Below are positions 12,401 through 22,759 of a stretch of DNA of 64,000 bases, piece by piece (position 1 is the first letter of the stretch; each line of letters starts with the position of its first letter). The stretch comes from Hormiphora californensis. Lineage: Eukaryota; Ctenophora; Tentaculata; Cydippida; Pleurobrachiidae. The notes below the pieces were generated by a model that was not told where the DNA came from, ran no database searches, and saw only the letters and a program-made list of their open reading frames with translations. The DNA lies in contig CM035350.1 in NCBI GenBank assembly GCA_020137815.1, forward strand, positions 5,066,541 through 5,130,540, in the 5' to 3' direction. A program made the position numbers and the translations under genes.

Positions 12401-12796
12401 TAGAATCCTGAGAATACAGTGGTTTAGGAGAGTATCTAACAGGGAGGTACTGGAGAGGGCGGGGATAGAACCAATCTCGAACTTCATTGGCAATGGGAGA
12501 CTCCGCTGGTTTGGACACCTGATTAGAATGCCTGAGGGTAGGGTGCCCAACAAACTCTACCACTGGGTGCCTAGTCATGGGAGACGTTCCAGAGGAAGAC
12601 CGCGTAAAACCTGGTCCTCCTGTGTGCTGAATGATTATCGAGACGCTACGGGTCAATCCCAGTCTCTCCGTGCAATTACTAACACTGCAGAGAACAGAAA
12701 TGAGTGGAGACAGCTCACGTCATTACGAGCGAGGATACTTGGAGCCGGCCACTCGAATGATTGAGGAGACCGTACCAAGTATCAAGTAAGTAAGTA
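9410..12796 (+). mobile_element. Non-LTR retrotransposon (RTE/jockey-like), apparently near full length
   Basis: One long frame encodes endonuclease plus reverse transcriptase (see the CDS). After the stop at 12764 there is only a short tail ending in repeated AAGT units (about 12783-12796), as in RTE-type elements that end in a short tandem repeat rather than poly(A). The 5' border is estimated, since no target duplication could be fixed. Confidence 0.8.
9675..12764 (+). CDS. LINE polyprotein: AP endonuclease plus reverse transcriptase
   Basis: Copies the element's RNA into genomic nicks. The frame is open from 9528 (stop TAA at 9525-9527) to 12764; the first ATG is 9675, giving about 1029 residues. 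If upstream sequence is used, initiation would have to be at a non-ATG codon. The N-terminal third has the exonuclease-endonuclease-phosphatase fold: ATWNVLSL, LLTETHW, YAPTND, GGDFNARVG, IDHLCV and GSDHYLV. The central reverse transcriptase has the region around KSAFDCINR, TGQGDIQGPP and the catalytic LDYADDMAVMDD. The C-terminus has the RWFGHLIRM and RGRPRKTW segments typical of this LINE group. There are no internal stops, so the copy may be recent. The clade is tentative; RTE fits best. Confidence 0.9.
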   Translation: MGVSDLVSFNRRVISGQHIPGVAAPGSFSSFSSFKPINAVRNHFHLATWNVLSLQSSSSKLYELSNAVSSFQLDVLLLTETHWPGTEVMTLDNGHLFINSGRADGLRRQGVGLVLSKSVKKSLISYSPFSERIMAARLHTKHVNISLVIAYAPTNDKDDAVKEEFYNQLSSVLDRLPRQDVVFLGGDFNARVGGGHSLHQVSNDNGERLEDLCGIHQLSIGAKMFPHRDHHKGTWRSPDGTTVTQIDHLCVGNKWRSSLLDVRVLRSADIGSDHYLVRGKVRIRLSAAKNCRKPVREVPAIENLRKGCDETRTEYNVSLRNRFESLEPEESLEGQWRQVKEVIGEVSLEVLGARPKRIRQQHLSLETRDLIAQRAELKKNDPEGGSEYSRLNKLVKKAARVDDERWADSLASDLEDAAVHGRQRELWQHMKDLSGVRKRGGTAVRDRNGELIADPVQQRERWAEHFSELLNPPVTTSQLSDLDGLEVDPCFEDLGEDDPPPSRGEVLVALNRLKNHKSPGVDGISNEQLRYGSSGLVGPLVDLFGGVWREEKVPEEWLKGVISVIPKKGDASVCSNNRGITLRSTTSKLFQIIMLNRLSSGLELALRENQCGFRRNRSCVDQIYSLRTIIHQCIEYNLPLYINFIDFKSAFDCINRDFIWAAFRHYGLPEKYVRIIRAFFDGTVSAVKHDGELSSWFSVLSGTGQGDIQGPPVFNIVINWAAQLAESNKTVSRGLTLHGAESDEGGEWIMDLDYADDMAVMDDTEEGLQESTDLLVKYAGYAGLKINAKKTKVVAFSKGLSQRPFSEADTVSISVEGNPVEQVSSFTYLGSALSSDGTIDKELGIRIGKAYSAFSMLCRIWYNRNIRTCTKIRIYRAAVLTVLLYGCEAWTTTQVQDRRVEAFHQRCLRRILRIQWFRRVSNREVLERAGIEPISNFIGNGRLRWFGHLIRMPEGRVPNKLYHWVPSHGRRSRGRPRKTWSSCVLNDYRDATGQSQSLRAITNTAENRNEWRQLTSLRARILGAGHSND

Positions 12797-12885
12797 GTAA
12801 TTCTGATAAGTTTTCAAAATTTTACTTTACTGGTTCATTTCATTTGATAAGAGGGGTGTGATGATATATGTGGTGTTTAGTGAAA

Positions 12886-14068
12886 TTAGTTCAAAGAGGG
12901 TTGAGCAAGGCAAGCTCTGTGATGGCTCGCCAGAGCGCCAGAGCAAGAATTCCCTACCTGAGCGAGTTTGAGAAAGGTAACCAGCATCTCGAATGTGAAC
13001 CCAAAACATTTTCCATCTCCCTTGTTGACCCTCTTCTGCCTCAAAAACGGGGTATTTCCCCCTGACATGGCCTTGTCCTTTCTCATCAGACCGGTAGATA
13101 TATCTCCCAGTATCTCCAGGAGTCTGGCCCGGGATGTTGATATTTCACAGATCATCTCATTCCAGTGGGCTGTTAGGAACGGCAGAAGATCCTTTGACAT
13201 AGAACCTGGGGGGGGGGGGGGGGGAATGGGGTAATATTCCTAATTCCAGTGAAGAATATTGACATTTTATCAAATATCCAGTACCGATTAAACCCCCTCC
13301 CTAACTTATGGATCTTTATTACCTGATAGGACTTCAGTTTCGATAATACCTCCCGGGGATTTCCTAGACAACATGTAGACATTAATAACGCTACTCATTA
13401 AAAACATGCACACTCTCGTCCCATCCTCTGCTTCCGTAACTGTTCTGAGAGAGATGGGGCGGTGGTAGAAATTAAATGGGGAAGAAAGGGCGAGAAAATG
13501 TATGAGAAATAGTGATCAGCAATTACCTTGATATGGCATTAAAAATGTGCAACTTTTCTTTCGTAGACAAAAAATCATCTACGATAAAGATGATGACTTG
13601 GGAGAGAGATCCAACACCCTTGTCGAGGATTGTATACGTCTCCCCTGAGGCTACACTCTGTGGAATTACCTCTCCTGTCAGCAAGGTATTATCTGGAGAG
13701 ATATAGGGATTAGCTGTGCCAGTTGTTTGGTTTAAAGAGGGAGATTCAGATTGTCGACTGTTGAGCATCATCGATGATGCCCTACTATTTTTCCTATATG
13801 AAAACTTACTTTCCCTACAGAAGACACATTTCCAAACATCCTCAATAAGTTGGCAGTGCTTGTTGTAGTACGATTTACAAGCGGTACATCTTATAGCCCT
13901 GGTGACGTCTCCCTCCCCACTCCCAGCAGGTCGGACGGGGTCAAAGAGGAATCCAAAGGGTACATGACACGCCTCGCCAACTGTGGCGGAGGCCGGGAGG
14001 AGCTTACAAGATGGTTGGACAGGAATGGTAGTTTTTACATCGTGATCTAGCCCATCCACTATTACCAT
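12886..14068 (-). CDS. Sec23/Sec24-like zinc-finger and trunk protein, partial
   Basis: Exon 13527-14068 starts at an ATG (14066-14068) and is followed by 13323-13390 and 13205 downward, with matching phases. It has a proline-rich lead (PVQPSC, VPFGFLFDP) like the start of Sec23, a zinc finger AIRCTACKSYYNKHCQ...WKCVFC with four Cys, and then a strand YTILDKG...SQVIIFIVDD that matches the opening of the Sec23 trunk (a VWA-like fold). Later exons (KDLLPFLTAHWNEMICEI) are not recognisable. Family members are COPII coat subunits; circularly permuted Ras protein 1 also carries this finger and trunk. The remainder of a full Sec23 (gelsolin and helical parts) was not found downstream, where the LINE and the palindrome lie. 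The 3' end is uncertain; the last frame stops at 12886. It could be a fragment or a divergent relative. Confidence 0.5.
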
Positions 14069-14094
14069 GCTAAATTGTAGAGAGGGAGTGAGAG

Positions 14095-14139
14095 AGAGTG
14101 AGTTAGAGGACGATAGAGAGAGAGAGAGAGAGAGAGATA

Positions 14140-14196
<57 letters not shown>
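14095..14196. repeat. (GA)n microsatellite
   Basis: Near-pure GA dinucleotides with few interruptions, between the Sec23-like gene start and the CDK5RAP3 stop. Open frames through it (poly-Leu-Ser) are artefacts. The rest of 14200-14588 holds nothing recognisable. Confidence 0.95.
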
Positions 14197-14201
<5 letters not shown>

Positions 14202-14588
14202 AACGTATGTTGATTGTTGAGGGGTTCTTGTTGGTGTGGTGGCTGGCCTAGATGTGTGAGAACTGTGTGATTGTACACACAGACAATGTTACATCACAGA
14301 AAACGCGCGGTTCGAAACACAAGAAGTGTTCTGCGCGCTACACACAAGCACACCAAAATCCGCCCTGAATCCAACTTTGGCTAATTGACATTCAACATTG
14401 TCAACTTAAACAAATTTGACAAATTGATCTGTTTTTTATACCCTGTACAGCATAATCAATACTCAACACTGTCGCACACACACACAAAACGGAATTTTAA
14501 AAGAAGGCAAACATCGGACTCCTGACTCTCCTAGGAGCCAGAAAGGGGTTGGGGAGTGAGAATTAAAAAAAACACCATATCCTTGACA

Positions 14589-17500
14589 TCACAGTGTGTT
14601 AATATCTCCCATAATTCTCACTGGGCGACCCTTGTACCGAATGCTAAGGTGCTTTTCAACACATCCCTTGAGCTCCTTTGTGACCTGTGATGGCCCGTTT
14701 CAGTTTCGGTTCAACGTCCTCATACGTCTTCTCGGCTTCAACAACTCGTTCTTTTAACTCAGCAATAGTTTCCTAGAGATTATGCTGATCGTTATTGTAT
14801 GTTCAAACGAATTATTAACAAATATTTGTATATTTTCTCTCTCTCTCTCTCTCCTTCTCTCCCGCCCACTTCCCCTGTCACTCTCTGATCGCAGTGAGTA
14901 ATTAGGCCCATAGCGAGGTGTCATACACACACTCAACCAGACAGACAAACAAACAAATGGTACAAATAAACATTTCCGGATTTAGTTCAAACCTGCATCT
15001 TGTCAGAGAGACGTAGTTGTGACTGGAGATTATCACCCAACCTATCCAGATATTTCTCACTGTTTTTTAATAGCAGCAAGTGTCTCATTTTATCACATGT
15101 TAGTTGATTGAGGGGAGAGTCAACGGCCGCCAACATCTTACCAACACCCACAAGTTGTGCTGTTTGTATCTCTGGGGGACCTGGCGAATAATTAGCGATT
15201 AATTATGTACAATAATTAGCGATTAATTATGTACAATAATTATAACATACTGGGACGATTATGCGAGATAAAACAATAACACTTACAGTCAGGTATTTCA
15301 CTGAGTATACTCTCAGTGTCTCGTCCCATTTCCTCACACCGTGCTGACAGGAAGGCAGACAGCTCATACAACTCATCAATAATCTTATTTCTAGTAACAG
15401 TGTTGTCAAGTAGAGTTTGGTTCTTGTTCTCTTCGCCTGCCTCAAGAAGATCTATCTCAATACCTCCCTCATCTCCAAAATCAATATCTCCTGGGAATTA
15501 AAATTATTTTGGTTTTGATTTGTTAAGTTTTTGGGGATCAGAAAGGGTGATGCACTGTGAGGCAGTACACGTCACGCAGTGTAACGTGCGGACTCCTTTC
15601 ATCACCTCCCCGTCAAACCGTGAAGGTTCATTAACTTAATCTTAACTGGTAGAGGGGTTAGTTTTGGGATCAGATATTTGGAATAGAAACAATCCTTGTG
15701 TTTTACTCTACCCACCATAATCGACAGTTTCTTCTCCGAAATCAATGTCCGTTCCAAAATCGATTGTGTCAATACCAAAGTCAATGTCATCGGGTGATTC
15801 ATTTCCGATGGTTGTGGCAATTTCAGGAAGTGTTGGTTCCGGATCAGTTTCAATATGTCTGAAGGAGAAATAAAAATGGTTTAGAATTGCGGATATTCTC
15901 GAAAATATCATCTTTACTTACTCGTGATGATCGGTTGTAACGTACACACACCCATTCTTATCCTGCGTCTCAATTGGATCAATTACCTCCACACTACTTT
16001 CACTGTCGCTACTCTCTGTGATAGAAGCCGAGTTTTATGAAGGAGCATATAAATATGTAATTATGAAGGAGTAATAAATATTTATAAAGGAACACATAAT
16101 ATTTATAAAGGAGCATATAAATATTTATGAAGGAGCACACATATCAAACTGTTATGTGTGCTCCTTCACAAATTATATGTTATTTACAGTTACTTACCCA
16201 TCGGGACTCCTGGGTTTTCCCACTGGGACACAGCTGTGTTTCCGTGCTTAACAAAATACGTCAAAATAGGACACACTTCCATATTGGGGTTGTTAATCAA
16301 AAATCGAACAAATGTCTGAAAAATGATTATCAGCAGATCTAAAAACGTCTGAGAAAGTTCATTTTTGCATTGACCAATTATGAACTACTTATCAAGCTCA
16401 TTACAATGTTTGTACCTGGTAGTAGGAGATGGCAGGCTGAATGTGACCTAAACTCCGTGAAATTTCCGTCATGAGATAGGGAATATCCAAAACCAACCCA
16501 GACAACTCGGACTTGATATGATCACCAACTATCCCAATCTCTGCACATTTCTCCCGGTACTTAGCTTCATATTTGGTGATGTTGTTAGAACAATCCGCCT
16601 GTTTCTTCACACTATCTTGTTTAACCTGAGTTGCCCTGAAAATGTAGTGCTCCTTTATAAAACTGTCAAATGATGTACCTGAGTTCAGTGCTCCTTCATA
16701 AAACCAGCTGTCCTCCCACACCCACATAGTGGTGGGAGAGAAAGGAAACAGCAGGTGGTATATTTACTCAAAGTTGCACCATTCAATCTAGTCACACGAC
16801 AACTAGTCTTTATGTCGCTCTCTCACAATCCTTACTGACTTCCATCCTATTTTCCAGCGTGTTATAACTCTATTGTGTTTGAAAGCCTGGGTCCTACCCT
16901 CGCACTTCATCATCCTAGGAGCCTAACGTAATCTCGCTAAAATGCCGCAACAATATCGTCTTACCAAACCATAAAATCTCGGCTCTAGTACACCACTGAG
17001 TTCTAGATGCTTTAGCACGATATTATTCTGAGCTCGTAAAAATAGTGGACGCGACCAAAGCTGACTTGCATTAGCTTGCCTTGCTGGATCCTCTCTCAGT
17101 GCGCCCTTTACAAATATTTCAAAGGAGGGTAAGAGGGTTAGAACATAACAAGCATTAGCCAGAACGCCCAGATTTACTTATTTTAATCACACTACTAATG
17201 GTATGATTATTTCGTGGGACACAATAGGAGAGCTATATTGTCTTGCTCGACCCTCTTGTACAGAGCTATCCTCTGTGTGTCTATTTTCATCATTCTCAAC
17301 TCCATCTATATCTAATTTTCTCCGACTTAATTCTGAGCTGCCACCTGATTTCACGTCTCCGTTCCATGTGTTCCACTATTATATCAACTGCCATGATGAT
17401 TCGTTACCAGATCTAGTAAAGAATTGTATCTGCAGGTACAATTCCTACCACGTCAGTATCAGCTCCGACTCACTACGAGCTGTCCGTACCAGTTAACACT

Positions 17501-20500
17501 ATTTACCTTGCGATTTGCTTCTTGAATAGTGGGACATCATATTTAACGTTCTGTGTCAGGTTTTTAGCACAGTCTGCAAGGAAGGTGTTATCCTTCTCAA
17601 ACAGCTTCACAATACGGGCCCATGTTGCTGTGTATTGGTGCGTGTATTGACCAATCATGTTCTTGCTACCTAGAAAATGTAAAGATGGGTAAGGGATTCA
17701 TGTGGAGACTGGAGTGTGGACATTGGAGCGGGGAGCGGGGGCAGGTATGAACGATAGAGGTAGATTGGGACTGAGTGAGCTATAAATAAAAGATGCCGTT
17801 AGGTTCTAGGAATAGTGTATCTCCTACCAAATGGAGAGCTCTCCAGAGCCTCTAGTATCCTCACACTGACAGGGTACAGTATAGGCTCAACAACCTCGTG
17901 TCTGATATCATCAAGGGGGCATTCCTCAGTCAGTACCTAGGGGGTGAAGGGGTGAATAAACGGGATTACAGCACGTTCGGGGAGGGGAGAATAAACGGGA
18001 TTACAGCATGCACCTAGAGGGGGAGGGGAGAGAAGGATCACAGCAGGTGGTGAGAAGAAGAGAGGGGCGTGAGGAATGTGGAGCATTATCCCATACGGTG
18101 GAGTAGTAAATATATGGCAACGTATAACACAGGTGGGCCGTGGGTGAACTTCAAAAACCCTTGACCTTTACCGAAAACTCTCCTCAAATTGTGATTTCAA
18201 AGCGCATATTATATATTTTGTCATTTGCCTCCATCCTAGGGGCCGCATATATTTTGTCATTTGTCGCTTGACTCATGCCCTGTGCCCAGTGGGGTTGCTA
18301 AGTTGAAAAATTAAAAATACACAATTTTAAAGTGTTGCACGTGTATTAGGATGTTCTAGGGACTAATTTCCGTGTTTTGAAATTTTAAAATTTCAAAATT
18401 TTTTTTCGATTTTTTCCCGATTTTTCACCGAAAATAAGGGTCACAAAAGTGGCTTGCGATTCAATGTGGCTCAACCGTTTGGGCTGAAACTTCGAATATT
18501 AGTAGAAAATTACCCACTGAATACCAGATATAATGTTCGAAAGCGATATTTTGAGTATACAGCAAGGTATACAAAATATAGTGCTCCATTGACTTCATTA
18601 ACCCTAAAATTCCCATTATTTACGCAAAAACGCGGGTTATGAAAGTCGCTTGCGATTCGAAGTGGCTCAACCGTTTGGGCTGAAACTTCGGATATCAGTA
18701 GAAAATTACCCACTGAATACCAGACATAATGTTCGAAAGCGATATTTTTCAACTTAGCAACCCCTAGTGCCCACTTCAGTCACTAGGAGACCACTTCCCC
18801 AGCAGCAGCAGTAGCCGGTGTTATGTGCGGCGTTTTTGTTTATCGGTAGTTGCACAATGACCATAATCCCCCCATAATGTGAGGGGACGAGAAAGATAAT
18901 CATAGTTCTTTATATTCTTTCTCTTCCTCATGACTAAGGAGTTTAGAATTCTTGGGATTGAGTTTCACAGTTACCACTCTTTGTCTCTCTCACAACCTCC
19001 TCTCTCTCTACGTCATTGTTCCTAATATTCTCTTACAACTTTTATAGCTCCTCTCACCTGGTAAATGTTCTTTGCTGTGCTAGCACGATGTTGGGACTTT
19101 TACAATCGTATGAGGGTGCCCTGCCTTGCACTCGACCCTCTCTAGGGTTAGAAGACATAGGGTGCTCCCTCGCTCATTTGGTGGTAAATGTCTGAAGTGC
19201 CACTAACTTTACCCTCTAACTCTGATATGTAATACTATTTCAAATAAAGTTCACATTCACTACCATTTACAGCGTCCCTCTCAGGAGCTCTTCTTATTAC
19301 ATAGTGCTGTGCCACCCGAGTTCACTGTGCCACGCTAATTTTCACGGCCCTATATCTCGGCTAAACTAATTTCAGTTCTCTTTGTACCAGCTGCCTTGGT
19401 ATAATATCCCGTAGTAAATCTTCTCTGTACTCGACTTCCCAGCTCTCACTCCCCAGTGACGATCGTGATTTTGTAACCTAGGTAACCAGATAGTTCTCTT
19501 ATATTATCACACTCCAGTTTAGCCCCCCTCTTTCTCTCTTGTTGCCACAGGTGCACTATAACTAACTTCATCACGTGTATTTTTCAGCAGCTCTATCATG
19601 ACGGGAGGTCCAAATTCCTTTAACACCATGGAGACATGGATGCTGTTCTCTCTCCACATCCTTCTATCAGTTGTCGGTATTACCATGAACAGTGTGGTGT
19701 GGTCGTTCTACCTCCACAAACACACCAACATCACCCACTACCTCTACTTCATCACCTCCCTATTTGATGGCCTATGCGGGGTTACACCCCTTCTCCACGC
19801 CTGGTTACTAACCCAACTTGCTGATTCGGAGGAGTTCGCCTCGTACAATACTGATCTCCTTGCAGCCTGCTATTTCCTTACATCCCTAGCCAGCCGGGTT
19901 TCAGTGATGTTGACTGTTGTTATTGCTGCGGTACGGACTCTAGCCATCGCCCTGCCCTTCTACACTCCTAACAAACACGCAGTTACGGCGGCTATCCTGC
20001 TATATGGTGTGGGTTGGGTTGTCTTTCTAGGCGGGGACCTCAGTTACTATTACCAAGAACTGAGGGATGCTAAAATCCCGATATTACCTAAAATGTTGTT
20101 CCAGCTAATGTTTCTCTACCTCGCGATCCCCGGGTACCGCTTTACAGACGCCTTGTTTGATAGTGAACAGGGGGAGGTACAACGGGCACAGTTTATCTTC
20201 AACTACGGTCTCACCCTTGCTCTCCCCGTGTTCATATCACTGGTCTGCGTGATTATCCAGATAGTTCACCTTCTAAAAGGGAGAACAACAACGGGAACCA
20301 AGAAATCAAGGAACACCCGGATCACCACAACTATAATCCAACTGACATCAATCACCGTGATATGTAACACCGTGGCTGTTGTTGCCCAAACATGGATTAC
20401 CACTAACGAGGCATCTGCTGCTAGTAGGACTGAGTTTCTAGTAGTGTATCTGTGTGTCAACTGTATACCATTTCTGAACAGCGCCCTGTGCCCCATAGTG

Positions 20501-20976
20501 CTGGTGGTGAGGGGTAAAGAGCTGAACAGACATGTGAAGGTGTTGATGAGGGTACAAGATGCTGGGAGTGTTAACAGATCAGGGAGAGGGAGCAAGAGCA
20601 ATGGTTCCGGGTAACAGAAAGTTATCAGATGTATCTCCTTCCTAATGTGCAATACCTTCTTCTGATCAAGTTACAAGTCTTCCTAAACTCTCTCCCACCG
20701 CTGACTGCCCATTCTCCGTGGTTTCAAGAACCTAAAATCCCATACCCCAGTCCCAATATATATACCTGTTTCGCGCGCTGACAAGGGAGGGGTAACTTCG
20801 TTACCAACGTTCTTGGTGGTTCCAACAACAGCTGTAATGTATACCTGTTTAATGAGACTCCTCAGTTCACTGCATTCCTCGTTCCAGAGTCTGTTAACAA
20901 TGGCCCGATCTACCAACCAGTCCAGCAGCTTTACATCCTTTATGTCTATCGGTATGTACTGCTCCACATTGGACAT
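14589..20976 (-). CDS. CDK5RAP3: CDK5RAP3 (C53/LZAP), UFMylation ligase adaptor, ten exons
   Basis: Partner of UFL1 and UFBP1 in the ER-bound ligase that attaches UFM1 to ribosomes, and an ER-phagy receptor. Exons, 5' to 3': 20845-20976, 17828-17936, 17507-17669, 16416-16635, 16198-16315, 15922-16015, 15716-15858, 15287-15490, 14993-15180, 14589-14772. All phases match. The start MSNVEQYIPIDI leads into KLLDWLVDR, the family's N-terminal signature; then FEKDNTFLADCA, KKQIAR, an acidic linker with five (I/V)D(F/Y)G motifs, DELYELSAFLSARCEEM, and the C-terminal RYKGRPVRIMG. Total about 515 residues, close to the vertebrate length. In exon 10 the family frame breaks near 14690: the incoming frame stops at 14656-14658, while the conserved end is one frame over and stops at 14589-14591. 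Intron 1 (2.9 kb) holds a transposon and a whole receptor gene on the other strand. An in-frame ATG at 21007-21009 is an alternative start. Confidence 0.93.
16027..16170. repeat. Tandem and inverted GAAGGAGCATATAAATAT repeats
   Basis: Five degenerate copies of TATAAAGGAGCATATAAATAT lie in CDK5RAP3 intron 5. The last copy forms a hairpin, GAAGGAGCACACATAT...ATGTGTGCTCCTTC (about 16128-16168). Confidence 0.65.
18289..18766. mobile_element. Inverted-repeat element in CDK5RAP3 intron 1
   Basis: GGGGTTGCTAAGTTGAAAAAT at 18291-18311 and its inverse ending at 18765 form terminal repeats. Flanks TGTGCCCA (left) and AGTGCCCA (right) make a 7-of-8-bp target duplication, fitting hAT-type transposition. 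Inside are two direct copies of a block of about 100 bp (GTGGCT(T/C)AACCGTTTGGGC... to GAAAGCGATATTTT, near 18452-18556 and 18650-18748). No coding function. Confidence 0.65.
19598..20614 (+). CDS. Intronless rhodopsin-class GPCR nested in CDK5RAP3 intron 1
   Basis: A single 338-codon exon from ATG 19598 to the stop at 20612-20614, lying wholly in the first intron of CDK5RAP3 on the opposite strand. Seven hydrophobic segments: TM1 with the Asn of GITMNSVVW, TM2 ITSLFDGLCGV with the conserved Asp, TM3 ending AAVRTLAIALPF (Arg in the DRY position), TM4 with a Trp (YGVGWVVFLGG), TM5 with a Pro (LALPVFISLVCVI), a basic third loop (GRTTTGTKKSRNTR), TM6 beginning TTIIQLTSITVIC, TM7 NCIPFLNSALCPIVLV. 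Short N-terminus and short Ser/Gly-rich tail. The ligand is unknown and the sequence is divergent from the receptor at the window start. The intact frame and lack of introns suggest either an ancient intronless receptor or a retrocopy. Confidence 0.85.
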   Translation: MTGGPNSFNTMETWMLFSLHILLSVVGITMNSVVWSFYLHKHTNITHYLYFITSLFDGLCGVTPLLHAWLLTQLADSEEFASYNTDLLAACYFLTSLASRVSVMLTVVIAAVRTLAIALPFYTPNKHAVTAAILLYGVGWVVFLGGDLSYYYQELRDAKIPILPKMLFQLMFLYLAIPGYRFTDALFDSEQGEVQRAQFIFNYGLTLALPVFISLVCVIIQIVHLLKGRTTTGTKKSRNTRITTTIIQLTSITVICNTVAVVAQTWITTNEASAASRTEFLVVYLCVNCIPFLNSALCPIVLVVRGKELNRHVKVLMRVQDAGSVNRSGRGSKSNGSG

Positions 20977-21471
20977 ATCGCTAGAATACAGGGGTGATGA
21001 GGGTGACATTGTAGAGTGAGGAATTAAGGAGATTACGGGGTGGTTCGAAAACGGGACCTGAACCGCCACTTCATAATTCCATGGAGTATAGCGATGTTGA
21101 GAGTGGCACAAAAAGACGATGGTAGACTGGAAACAAAGAGTGAGTTTGTGTCACAAATATTATTATTTGTTAAATAAATCAGAATATTAAATATAGAATT
21201 TCAAAAAAGAGAGAGTATCAAACTGTAAACACGCTACTACTGGAAACTAATCCAGTTGTTTCATATATCATAGCGCTGGCAAGCGCCCGGGGCCCAATCC
21301 TCCCTCCCCCAACCATCATTTCCCCCAAAATTTCCCTCTGACAAGCATCTTTCCTCCCAGTAAAAGGAAAATCGAAATTGCGAAAAAAAAATTTTTTTTG
21401 AAAATTTTTGAAAATTTTGACAGCGCTACTATACTTATTGTCTGAAATCGGCAATTTCAACTTTGTTTTAG

Positions 21472-22262
21472 ACAACCTTCCCGTTGTCCTACGAACTTGC
21501 CGCTTGGTAGTTCGTGTTGCCTTGACACCTAGAGCACACGTTCAAAATTTCATGCAAATCGGAGTTACGGTTTTTGCGCTACAGATGGTCGTATTTTAGA
21601 CAAAATGTCCGTTTTTAGCGTGACTAACGACCTTGATTGTACCACCTTTTTGCGTACACGATGGAGGCCACAGTTTTAAAGCTATCACCATGAAACTTTG
21701 GGAGTCGGTAGGTCTAGTGGTGTACCTTGTATTAAAGCTTGGACAGAGAAAACGGACAGTCATAACAAAAGTTATGACTGTCTTAAGTTTTCTTTGGCGT
21801 TTAAGACGGCCTTCCCGTCGTTTTACGAATACGCCGCTTGGTACGTGGTGTTGCCTTGACATCTTGAACATACGTTCAAAATTTCAAGCAAATCCGAGTT
21901 ACGGTTGTTCAGTTACGGGCATCTGACTGTATCAAGATTTAAGACGATTTTCAAAAAAACCTAGAAAAGAGCAAATTAAACTATAAATCATGATTTTATC
22001 ATATATATTTTTCCAGCGTGGGTCAACTGATGCATTTTCAGTTGTAGTTGGTAGTCATATCTAGAGTTATGACTGTCTTAAATTTAAGACGATTTTAAAA
22101 ACACCTAGAAAGAAGCGATTCTGAGTCTAAATTAACATTGAATCAGATTTATTTTATAAAATTAGGTTTACTGCCGAATTTTTCAGTTGTAATTGGTAGT
22201 CATATCTAGAGTTATGAATGTCTTAAATATAAGACGATTTTGAAAACCGCCGAGAAAAGAGC
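21472..22262. repeat. Diverged direct repeats of two types
   Basis: A block of about 100 bp, CAACCTTCCCGTTGTCCTACG...AATCGGAGTTACGG (21474-21577), recurs at about 75-80% identity at 21803-21905. A second motif, AGTCATATCTAGAGTTATGA(C/A)TGTCTTAAATTTAAGACGATTTT, occurs near 22050-22100 and 22196-22243, with a partial copy near 21928-21965. Probably decayed transposon sequence. No gene was recognised in 21120-22300. Confidence 0.6.
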
Positions 22263-22309
22263 GAATTAGCATCTAGAACCTGATTTTATCAGATATATCT
22301 GATTATTAA

Positions 22310-22625
22310 TGCTTATCCGTGATCATTATCCGTGACTAATAATCAAAATCATAGAATAATCGCGGAGGACCAATCGTGGAGAACTAATTGCGGATAACTA
22401 ACCACGATAACTTGTCGCGAAATAATTAATATAATAGTAACCAATCGCGGATAGCTAATCGCAGATAGCTAATCACGATAGCTAATCGTGATAACTAATC
22501 GCGATAACTTATAACGGATTCGTGATAACTGATAAGTTATCCGCGATTGGTTGTCTGCGATTACTATCATATTAGTTATTCGCGATTCATGATATCCGAG
22601 ATTGGATATCTGCGATTATTATGAG
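22310..22625. repeat. AT-rich palindrome of TAATCGCGATAAC-type units
   Basis: Many short variants of (C/T)GCGGATAACTAATCGCGATA occur in one direction at about 22340-22500 and in the reverse direction at 22500-22615 (ATAAGTTATCCGCGATTGG). The whole can fold into a long imperfect hairpin. Confidence 0.65.
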
Positions 22626-22759
22626 GCTACCTAGTACCTTTTAATTATATTTAAAAAGTCCGTGAATCCTCAATCCGCGTTTATTAAATTAAGCTAGTAT
22701 GTATTACTAAGCTAGTATGTATTACAAATGCATATCATAGTATAACAAAATGCCTGATA

